From a bacterium (Candidatus Howlettbacteria) CG_4_10_14_0_8_um_filter_40_9 (GTDB lineage Bacteria > Patescibacteriota > CPR2 > UBA1875 > GCA-2785325), in assembly GCA_002785325.1 (NCBI GenBank), contig PFMH01000084.1:1-11532 (forward strand): DNA of 11,532 bases. Reading direction: 5' to 3'. This document shows positions 1-4,544 of this stretch, piece by piece. Numbering within the stretch: position 1 is the stretch's first letter; the number at the start of each line of letters is the position of its first letter. The translations under genes and the position numbers were made by a program. Below the pieces are notes generated by a model that was given only the letters and a program-made list of their open reading frames with translations, did no database searches and had not been told where the DNA came from.

Positions 1-386
1 GGGGTTGCAAAGTACCAAACTCTAAGAAGTGATTCAATAATAAAAGGAAAATCGCGGAAATAAACGCTTAATGCTGAGGTAAAAAGAGCCGCACCATAGT
101 TAAAAAACATACTCAGAATAAGGATTGCTGGAAAAAGCAGGAGCCCAGTAAAGCTAATCTTCACCGCCATAAAGGGGAGGATCACTCCCAGAACCGCCAA
201 AGCGAAGAAAAAATGGATCAAATTCGCCAGAACCATTGCCAGCGGGAAGATTTCCCGAGGAAAATAGATTTTCTTGATCAAGCCTGCATTGCCAACAACG
301 GCCTGCGATCCTTGACTAACTGAAGAGGCAAAGAAATTCCAAGGAAGGATTCCGATCAAAAGAAAGATTGGGAAGTTCTCAATCCC
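1..386 (-). CDS. ABC-2 type polysaccharide/teichoic acid export permease, internal fragment
   Basis: An open minus-strand frame runs from about 386 to the left window edge (128 codons) and has no start codon. It reads GIENFPIFLLIGILPWNFF, then GNAGLIKKIYFPREIFPLA, then very hydrophobic segments, then SVYFRDFPFIIESLLRVW. The IENfPiFLL...PWNFF block, the KKiYFPREifP block and the RD motif near a later membrane segment are typical of Wzm/TagG/KpsM-type permeases. These form the channel of an ABC exporter that carries lipid-linked glycans across the inner membrane. The N-terminal region before GIEN is missing: the next in-frame codons upstream are unrelated and soon reach a stop. The matching ATPase is not in the window. 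The gene is cut by the window on its 3' side and by the junction near 381-389 on its 5' side. Family recognition is confident; the exact substrate is unknown. Confidence 0.85.
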
Positions 387-395
387 CCGGGAAAA
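375..395. other. Breakpoint joining two 5'-truncated genes head to head
   Basis: Homology to an ABC-2 permease on the minus strand stops at the GIEN codons (G codon at 384-386). Homology to SMC on the plus strand starts at the NPPGKK codons (381 onward). The two alignments overlap by only 3-6 bases, around a CCCCC run. Neither gene has its N-terminal part here. A natural intergenic region would not bring two interrupted conserved domains together this way. It is either a real rearrangement at microhomology or a chimeric assembly join. Confidence 0.8.
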
Positions 396-713
396 AAAGT
401 GAAAAATCTAAACGCCCTTTCCGGAGGAGAGAGAACGCTTACTTCGCTGGCGCTTCTTTTTGCGATACTTTCCGTAAATCCTAGCCCATTTTGCGTACTA
501 GACGAAGTAGATGCCGCGCTCGACGAAGCAAATACAAAACTTTTCTTGAAAATATTGTCTACCCTTGCCGCCAGCACGCAGTTTATCGTCATTACTCACA
601 ACAGAGACACGATGCGAACGGCCGACATCCTTTACGGTGTGACTATGGACTCCGAACACGTCTCAAAACTATTGTCTCTAAGACTGAAAGAAGCAGAGGC
701 AGCGGTAAAATAG
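381..713 (+). CDS. smc: Chromosome segregation protein SMC, C-terminal fragment
   Basis: Only the C-terminal ATPase lobe of SMC is present, about 110 residues. It opens with NPPGKKVKNLNALSGGERTL, which contains the ABC signature motif LSGGER. The Walker B and D-loop segment FCVLDEVDAALDEAN follows, then the H-loop region FIVITHN. The protein ends with a short charged tail and TAG. A full SMC has about 1,100-1,200 residues, so the Walker A lobe, coiled coils and hinge are absent. SMC dimers with ScpA/ScpB compact and separate chromosomes. A GTG at 399 could act as a start, but it falls inside the conserved block and is not a plausible true start. The frame upstream of 381 has no SMC similarity and reads into the opposite-strand permease. 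Identity is certain; whether the truncation is biological or an assembly artefact is not. Confidence 0.93.
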   Translation, partial: NPPGKKVKNLNALSGGERTLTSLALLFAILSVNPSPFCVLDEVDAALDEANTKLFLKILSTLAASTQFIVITHNRDTMRTADILYGVTMDSEHVSKLLSLRLKEAEAAVK

Positions 714-751
714 CGGACTAATTGATTGGTTAATAGGTTAATAGAAGGAGA

Positions 752-779
752 GGGATCTCTCCACATGAGTCGAGATGAC
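752..779 (+). repeat. Single arm of dispersed palindromic repeat, family B
   Basis: This 28-base stretch begins GGGATCTCTCC and ends GTCGAGATGAC. It matches 933-960 at 23 of 28 positions, and all five differences are transitions. No matching left arm is visible nearby, so it is a half copy. Confidence 0.7.
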
Positions 780-878
780 AAAGGAGTTTGTCTACTAGTT
801 TTTGTTATTTCAAGTATTACAATAAATATTGGGGGAGGAGGATTTATTTCTATTTCCTCGCCGTAACTTCTCATAAGT

Positions 879-960
879 GTCATTTCGACCCATACGGAGA
901 AATCGCTTCATTCTTATCCTTATGGGTAGAAAGGGATCCCTCCGCACGGGTCGGGATGAC
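879..960. repeat. Imperfect palindromic repeat, family B, full copy
   Basis: The left arm 879-904 (starts GTCATTTCGACCC) and right arm 935-960 (ends GGGTCGGGATGAC) are reverse complements at 20 of 26 positions, with a 30-base spacer. All six mismatches are transitions. The outermost bases GTCAT/ATGAC are the same as in the unrelated-looking family A repeats at 2762-2837 and 4195-4538. Confidence 0.7.
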
Positions 961-992
961 AAGAGCTGGTGATGTTGAGAGGTTACCCAAAA

Positions 993-1023
993 TCTAGATT
1001 CTAGTCACTAACCACTAACCACT
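993..1023. repeat. Short period-7 tandem repeats
   Basis: On the minus strand, 1023-1003 reads as heptads AGTGGTT, AGTGGTT, AGTGACT. Next to them on the plus strand, TCTAGAT (993-999) and TCTAGTC (1000-1006) also repeat with period 7. The array ends 11 bases before the helicase start codon. Compare the AGT-led heptads inside trmD at 4795-4815. Confidence 0.55.
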
Positions 1024-1034
1024 TATTCCTACCC

Positions 1035-2714
1035 ATGACACAAGAACAAGCACTAAAAATATTGAAAACCGGAGCCAATGTATTTTTGACCGGTGAGCCG
1101 GGAGCTGGGAAGACGCATACGATAAATATGTATGCCAACTATTTGCGCGGTTACGATATCGAGCCGTCGATCACGGCTTCTACCGGCATCGCCGCTACTC
1201 ACATAAGCGGTATGACCATACATTCGTGGAGCGGGATCGGGATAAAAAAGGATTTTTCTACTTCCGATTTGGACTCCATCGCAAGCAACGATTATGTAGC
1301 GCGAAGAATCAAGAAATCAAAAGTTTTGATAATTGACGAGGTCTCGATGCTCGACTCTAAGACATTGGACGCAGTAGACGCCGTATGCCGCAGAGTGAAG
1401 AATAAGATAAATCTGCCCTTTGGCGGTATCCAAGTGGTGCTCGTCGGGGATTTTTTTCAGTTGCCTCCAGTAGCTAGAGCGGGAGAAACGGCTGGTTTTG
1501 CATTTGCTTCAAACGCATGGCAGGAGATGAACCCCGAAGTTTGTTATCTTTCTGAGCAGCACAGACAAGAAGATAAGAATTTCCTATCTGTCCTCTCGGC
1601 TATAAGATCAGATAGTTTCGACGGCGAACATTATGCTCACATAGAGGCTCGGATGACAGGTCAACAAGAACCGCCAAAAAATATTACCAAACTTTTCCCG
1701 CACAATGCTGATGTGGATCGGATAAACTCGAACGAATTGGACAAGATCCCCGAGGAAGAGCATATCTTTGAGATGAGCTCGAGCGGGCAAAAAAATATTG
1801 TTGAAACGCTAAAAAGAGGATGCCTCTCACCAGAAAAACTGGTGTTAAAAAAAGGAGCGGTGGTGATATTTACGAAAAATAATTTAAAAGAATATTTTGT
1901 AAACGGAACGCAAGGAAGGGTGACAGGATTTGATAGTGAGACGGGATACCCGATAGTCAGGACAAAGTCTGGGCGTACGATCGAGGTTGGCCCGATGGAG
2001 TGGACGGTTGAAGAACACGGTTGGGTCCGAGCAAAGATAGTTCAGATACCGTTAAAATTGGCTTGGGCGATAACGATTCACAAGAGCCAAGGTATGAGTT
2101 TGGATGCAGCGTTAATGGATCTTTCAAAAGTATTTGAGTTTGGTCAAGGATATGTTGCGCTTTCTAGAGTGAGGAGTCTGGACGGGCTTCATTTATTGGG
2201 CATTAACGAGCATGCTCTTCTCGTGCACCCTGAGATTTTAGATATAGACCATGATTTTCGAAATAATTCTACTGCTACTATTCAAGAGCTGCAAAATGTG
2301 GAGGATGGGGATTTACTTTTGCGATTTGACGCATTTATTAAACAATGTGGTGGAAAAAAATTGACCGAAGATGAAAAAAATGATAGGAAGATCAAAAAGA
2401 AGAAACCGAAAAAGAGTACTCATGAGGTAACATTGGAGATTTATAAAAGGGGAAAGGGTATCAAAGAGATCGCAAAAGAGCGCGGGCTTGCCGAGGGGAC
2501 GATCTTGTCGCATATCGAAGCGTTGGTATCGCAAGGGAAGATAGAACGAAAAGATTTTGAAAAATATATCAGCCAAAAGTTGCTGAAAGATATCCCCGCT
2601 ATTATCCGAGAATTCAAAAGGTTGGATACCGACAAACTTTCTCTCGTACGCGAATCATTTGGTAACAAATATTCATATGACGAGATCCGCTTGGCGAGGA
2701 TGATGATGGAGTGA
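1035..2714 (+). CDS. PIF1-like superfamily 1B DNA helicase with C-terminal helix-turn-helix
   Basis: A 559-residue ATP-dependent 5'-3' type helicase. Visible motifs: Walker A GEPGAGKT (20-27), motif Ia TASTGIAA (47-54), Walker B IIDEVSML (99-106), motif III VGDFFQLPPV (137-146), and SEQHRQ (173-178). Then come the UvrD_C_2-like segment AWAITIHKSQGMSLD (343-357) and motif VI GYVALSRVRSLDG (372-384). A lysine-rich linker (about 450-461) leads to a helix-turn-helix (about 463-515: GIKEIAKERGLAEGTILSHI) resembling the HTH_40 domain found at the ends of RecQ-type proteins. Bacterial PIF1-like helicases unwind duplexes, G-quadruplexes and R-loops; the precise role here is inferred. The ATG at 1035 starts the conserved N-terminus, but no Shine-Dalgarno precedes it. 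The gene ends with TGA, showing that TGA is a stop in this genome. It appears monocistronic. Confidence 0.92.
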   Translation: MTQEQALKILKTGANVFLTGEPGAGKTHTINMYANYLRGYDIEPSITASTGIAATHISGMTIHSWSGIGIKKDFSTSDLDSIASNDYVARRIKKSKVLIIDEVSMLDSKTLDAVDAVCRRVKNKINLPFGGIQVVLVGDFFQLPPVARAGETAGFAFASNAWQEMNPEVCYLSEQHRQEDKNFLSVLSAIRSDSFDGEHYAHIEARMTGQQEPPKNITKLFPHNADVDRINSNELDKIPEEEHIFEMSSSGQKNIVETLKRGCLSPEKLVLKKGAVVIFTKNNLKEYFVNGTQGRVTGFDSETGYPIVRTKSGRTIEVGPMEWTVEEHGWVRAKIVQIPLKLAWAITIHKSQGMSLDAALMDLSKVFEFGQGYVALSRVRSLDGLHLLGINEHALLVHPEILDIDHDFRNNSTATIQELQNVEDGDLLLRFDAFIKQCGGKKLTEDEKNDRKIKKKKPKKSTHEVTLEIYKRGKGIKEIAKERGLAEGTILSHIEALVSQGKIERKDFEKYISQKLLKDIPAIIREFKRLDTDKLSLVRESFGNKYSYDEIRLARMMME

Positions 2715-2761
2715 GGGTTAAAAATACTAATATTGAGACCGCTGAAAAACTTTTTTATAGT

Positions 2762-2837
2762 GTCATTCTGGCTTGTCCAGAATCATTTTTCTCGCTCAGA
2801 CATTTGATTCTGGACTCCTAGCCGTCGCCAGAATGAC
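2762..2837. repeat. Family A palindromic repeat, miniature copy without a gene
   Basis: The left arm 2762-2785 (GTCATTCTGG-CTTG-TCCAGAATCA) is identical over 24 bases to 4195-4218. The right arm 2805-2837 starts TGATTCTGGAC and ends GCCAGAATGAC, like 4516-4538 but with about 11 unrelated bases in place of its central AA. The 10-base outer segments (2762-2771 with 2828-2837) and inner segments (2776-2785 with 2805-2814) are perfect reverse complements. The left arm also folds on itself (ATTCTGG / CCAGAAT, 5-base loop). A T-rich stretch at 2848-2854 follows, so it may also end the helicase transcript. Confidence 0.85.
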
Positions 2838-2876
2838 GGATTTAGGGATTTTTTCTACAATCTCTAGTATTTCTGA

Positions 2877-2905
2877 TTGACATTTTTTAACATTTACGGT
2901 AATAT
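2877..2905 (+). promoter_or_regulatory. Sigma-70-type promoter of rpsP-khpA
   Basis: A consensus -35 TTGACA (2877-2882), a 17-base spacer, and a -10 TAATAT (2900-2905). Transcription would start near 2912, giving a leader of about 35 bases before rpsP. This is the best -35 match seen in a non-coding part of the window. Confidence 0.75.
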
Positions 2906-2934
2906 TTGAATGCAAACACCAAGTAAATCAAGAA

Positions 2935-2949
2935 AAGGAGTAAAAGTTG
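2935..2949 (+). promoter_or_regulatory. Shine-Dalgarno that fixes the TTG start of rpsP
   Basis: AAGGAG (2935-2940) lies 6 bases before TTG (2947). No in-frame ATG or GTG fits the conserved S16 N-terminus MLRIRF, so TTG is the start. Confidence 0.85.
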
Positions 2950-3492
2950 TTAAGAATAAGATTCGCGCGAACGGGAAAGAAGAAACAAGCTAGCTACCGA
3001 GTAGTAGTTGCAGAAAAGAGCAGAGCCGTTCAATCAAAATTTGTAGAAATATTGGGTTGGTACAATCCTCATACAAAAGAACTGCAAGTGGATAAAGAAA
3101 AACTTCAGGTTTGGCTATCTAAAGGAGCCAGCCCCTCTGATTCTATGGCTAAAATATTTAAACTCAATGGCATAGAGCTTCCTTCTTGGGTAAAAATAGT
3201 AGAAAAGAATAAAGAGCCAAAGAAGAAGGCGCAAGCAACCGCTGCTTCGAAAGCAGAAGCCTCAAAGGAAGAAATATCAGAAGAGCCGGCCATAGAAGCT
3301 GAAGCGGAGCAAGTAGTTGAAGAGAGCTCTAAGAAGGATGCGGTTGACGAAACTATCGAAACCGTGGCACCGACAGAAGAACCAGCGGATAATGAGGAAG
3401 TAATAGTAGAAGAAGCGATTCCCGATGTCAGCGAAGCAGAAGAAGTTGACGAAGCAAAGGAAGATAATAGGGAAAAGGAAAACAAGGAGTAA
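2947..3492 (+). CDS. rpsP: 30S ribosomal protein S16 with long acidic C-terminal tail
   Basis: The first 85 or so residues are a normal bS16. They begin MLRIRFARTGKKKQASYRVV, followed by ILGWYNPHTKE (35-45), a variant of the usual G.YNP block, and WLSKGASPSDSMAKI (56-70). S16 binds 16S rRNA early in assembly of the small subunit. Usual S16 length is 80-90 residues; this one has 181. Residues from about 90 first form a Lys/Ala-rich linker (EPKKKAQATAASKAEASKEE) and then a Glu/Asp/Val-rich tail with no hydrophobic core, probably disordered. The start is TTG, supported by AAGGAG 6 bases upstream and by the conserved N-terminus. It is the first gene of a two-gene unit with khpA, under the promoter at 2877-2905. 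The opposite-strand frames over the tail are mirrors of its GAA/GAG codons and not genes. Confidence 0.97.
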   Translation: MLRIRFARTGKKKQASYRVVVAEKSRAVQSKFVEILGWYNPHTKELQVDKEKLQVWLSKGASPSDSMAKIFKLNGIELPSWVKIVEKNKEPKKKAQATAASKAEASKEEISEEPAIEAEAEQVVEESSKKDAVDETIETVAPTEEPADNEEVIVEEAIPDVSEAEEVDEAKEDNREKENKE

Positions 3493-3498
3493 TTATTC

Positions 3499-3554
3499 TT
3501 CGACCTTGTGGAGAAGATTTAGATATTTTAACGGCAGTTCTCCATAAAGTCGAA
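3499..3554. repeat. Stem-loop in the rpsP-khpA spacer
   Basis: Arms 3499-3515 (TTCGACCTTGTGGAGAA) and 3538-3554 (TTCTCCATAAAGTCGAA) are reverse complements at 15 of 17 positions. As RNA, one of the two differences is a G-U pair. The loop is 22 bases. AAGTCGAA occurs again at 3566-3573. It starts 7 bases after the rpsP stop codon and could attenuate or protect the transcript, or be another dispersed palindrome. Confidence 0.6.
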
Positions 3555-3597
3555 CAATAAAGATTAAGTCGAATAATATTAATATCATTAAGCAGGA

Positions 3598-3647
3598 CCC
3601 CACTACCGGGGCAAGAATGATCCTCCTTTGCTAAAGCTACTGGAGGA
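3598..3647. repeat. Two further inverted repeats before khpA
   Basis: CCCC (3598-3601) and GGGG (3608-3611) flank a 6-base loop. TCCTCC (3621-3626) and GGAGGA (3642-3647) flank a 15-base loop that itself contains CTTT/AAAG. The TCCTCC arm could mask the purine-rich GGAGGA upstream of khpA. The likelier Shine-Dalgarno, AAAGGA at 3652-3657, stays outside the hairpin. Confidence 0.45.
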
Positions 3648-3662
3648 CTAGAAAGGAAAGAA

Positions 3663-4085
3663 ATGGCGGAAAAATTTGAAGATAAAGATTTTTTAGACTT
3701 TGTGGTAAAGTCGATAGTAAAAAAACCGGAAGATGTTGTGACCAAGAGGTCTGTTGACGAGATGGGAGTCCTTTTAGAACTGACAGTTGATAAAGATGAC
3801 ATGGGAGTTGTTATCGGAAAAGAAGGAAAGACTGCCAAGGCTCTTCGAGCACTCTTGAAAGTTCTAGGCGCAAAAAATGATGCCAGAGTAAACTTGAAGA
3901 TCGTAGAACCGGAAGGATCTGAAAGACCATACAAAAAAGACGAAGCGTCTGCCTCTGTACCTGAAGAAGTTAAAGCAGAAGAACCTAAGGTAGAAGAAGA
4001 GACTACCGAAGAAACTCCTGTGGCGGAGGCACCAGCAGAAGAGGAGGAAGACAATGAGGCTCCTTTGGCTGATCTAGATCTCTAG
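3663..4085 (+). CDS. khpA: KhpA-type KH-domain RNA-binding protein with acidic tail
   Basis: Residues 1 to about 85 match KhpA (YlqC). There is an N-terminal helix (DKDFLDFVVKSIVKKPEDV), strand segments, the KH GxxG loop as GKEG (52-55, in VVIGKEGKTAKALRALLKVL), and a final RVNLKIVEP strand. KhpA binds RNA, often with KhpB/Jag, and affects cell division, cell-wall growth and sRNA function in Gram-positive bacteria. The usual length is 75-80 residues; this one has 140. The extra part (about 86-140) is a Glu/Ala/Pro-rich acidic tail like the one on S16 just upstream. The ATG at 3663 has AAAGGA 5 bases before it. In most bacteria rimM would follow, but none is seen. A hairpin at 4144-4171 probably ends this transcription unit. 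KhpB is not in the window. Confidence 0.92.
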   Translation: MAEKFEDKDFLDFVVKSIVKKPEDVVTKRSVDEMGVLLELTVDKDDMGVVIGKEGKTAKALRALLKVLGAKNDARVNLKIVEPEGSERPYKKDEASASVPEEVKAEEPKVEEETTEETPVAEAPAEEEEDNEAPLADLDL

Positions 4086-4143
4086 GGTGTAGCTGTTGGT
4101 TCAATGCTCAAAGATCATAGTAAATAAAAAAAGATATAGAAAA

Positions 4144-4171
4144 ACAAAGAGACTGAATCCAGTCTCTTTGT
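4144..4171 (+). terminator. Terminator-like hairpin after khpA
   Basis: A perfect 12-bp stem (ACAAAGAGACTG with CAGTCTCTTTGT) and a 4-base AATC loop lie 58 bases after the khpA stop. The downstream T-tract is weak (GTTATAATT), so termination on the plus strand may be partial. Just upstream is an A-rich stretch, which reads as T-rich on the minus strand. Confidence 0.55.
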
Positions 4172-4179
4172 GTTATAAT
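4171..4179 (+). promoter_or_regulatory. Extended -10 promoter before the GIY-YIG unit and trmD
   Basis: TGTTATAAT is a perfect TG-N-TATAAT extended -10. It overlaps the last base of the upstream hairpin. The -35 position (4151-4156, GACTGA) is poor, as is common for extended -10 promoters. The start site would be about 4186, just before the left inverted repeat, so the GIY-YIG gene and trmD would share one transcript. Confidence 0.55.
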
Positions 4180-4194
4180 TAGGGTTGCAAATTC

Positions 4195-4217
4195 GTCATT
4201 CTGGCTTGTCCAGAATC
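4195..4217 (+). repeat. Left inverted repeat of the GIY-YIG unit
   Basis: Starts GTCATTCTGG and is itself a small hairpin (ATTCTGG / CCAGAAT around CTTGT). It continues identically to 2762-2785 for 24 bases. Confidence 0.9.
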
Positions 4218-4232
4218 AGATATTTATATTTT

Positions 4233-4514
4233 ATGAATTATTACACATATATTATGGCAAATGATCGGCCGACTCTTTACACCAGTATGACAAATAACTT
4301 GATTCGCAGAGTCTATGAACATAAGAAAGAATTAGTCGAAGGGTTTACCAAGAAGTATCATTTGCATAAACTGGTTTATTATGAAGTCTTTGATTCTCCG
4401 AAAGAAGCGATTATAAGAGAGAAGCAAATCAAAGATTTAGACAGAAATGAGAAAATAAATTTAATTAAAAAATTTAACATTAACTTTGAAGATCTTTATA
4501 ATAAGATAATATAA
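4233..4514 (+). CDS. Small GIY-YIG nuclease domain protein inside an inverted-repeat unit
   Basis: A 93-residue protein covering a single GIY-YIG domain, like YhbQ/UvrC-N-type small proteins. The GIY strand is YYTYIM (3-8). The YIG strand is LYTSMTNNL (15-23), where family members usually read LYxGvTndL, so the glycine is a serine here. The helix RRVYEHKK (25-32) carries the expected catalytic arginine. GFTKKYHLHKLVYYEVF (37-53) and AIIREKQIKDL (59-69) include the metal-binding glutamate (Glu63). These enzymes cut DNA by a one-metal mechanism and occur in homing endonucleases, repair proteins and mobile elements. An upstream TTG at 4185 is in frame, but would read through the left repeat; ATG 4233 begins the conserved domain. 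The Shine-Dalgarno is poor. The gene ends one base before the right inverted repeat. Function as a mobilising nuclease is inference. Confidence 0.88.
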   Translation: MNYYTYIMANDRPTLYTSMTNNLIRRVYEHKKELVEGFTKKYHLHKLVYYEVFDSPKEAIIREKQIKDLDRNEKINLIKKFNINFEDLYNKII

Positions 4515-4515
4515 G

Positions 4516-4538
4516 GATTCTGGACAAGCCAGAATGAC
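4516..4538 (-). repeat. Right inverted repeat of the GIY-YIG unit
   Basis: Exact reverse complement of 4195-4217, ending CCAGAATGAC. It fills the place where a trmD ribosome-binding site would be expected. Confidence 0.9.
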
Positions 4539-4544
4539 AATATC

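Larger units (their letters stand above)
714..1034. other. Gene-free stretch rich in dispersed repeats
   Basis: No convincing gene lies between the smc stop and the helicase start. The reading frame that covers about 788-997 is made of palindromic repeat sequence and resembles no family I know. The region holds a GGTTAAT-type near-tandem at 729-743, a single repeat arm (752-779), a full imperfect palindrome (879-960) and period-7 repeats (993-1023). No clear sigma-70 promoter or Shine-Dalgarno precedes the helicase. Confidence 0.6.
4195..4538 (+). mobile_element. Candidate mobile unit: GIY-YIG gene between perfect 23-bp inverted repeats
   Basis: Bases 4195-4217 and 4516-4538 are exact reverse complements (23 of 23; outer end GTCATTCTGG). 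They enclose 298 bases taken up almost wholly by one small GIY-YIG nuclease gene. The same arm sequence occurs at 2762-2837 in a short, gene-less form. The unit separates khpA from trmD in a neighbourhood that is normally an operon, and its right end is 6 bases from the trmD start. No clear target-site duplication is visible at the ends. Mobility is inferred from the terminal repeats, the internal nuclease and the second copy. It could instead be a static gene whose flanks have been colonised by repeats. Confidence 0.6.

Noticed and set aside
788..997. Plus-strand reading frame in the gap after smc
   Set aside because: It is made of the palindromic repeat at 879-960, with no ribosome-binding site and no recognisable family.
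2700..2714. TGA read as glycine (SR1/Gracilibacteria code)
   Set aside because: TGA ends the helicase gene at the expected place, and read-through gives unrelated sequence from the repeat.
3105..4054. Long minus-strand reading frames opposite rpsP and khpA rich in Ser, Ala and Val
   Set aside because: They mirror GAA/GAG/GCA-rich codons of the acidic tails; they show no domain and no start signal.
2762..4538. CRISPR array formed by the recurring 23-24 base repeat
   Set aside because: There are only a few copies, in inverted pairs with very unequal spacing, and no cas genes.
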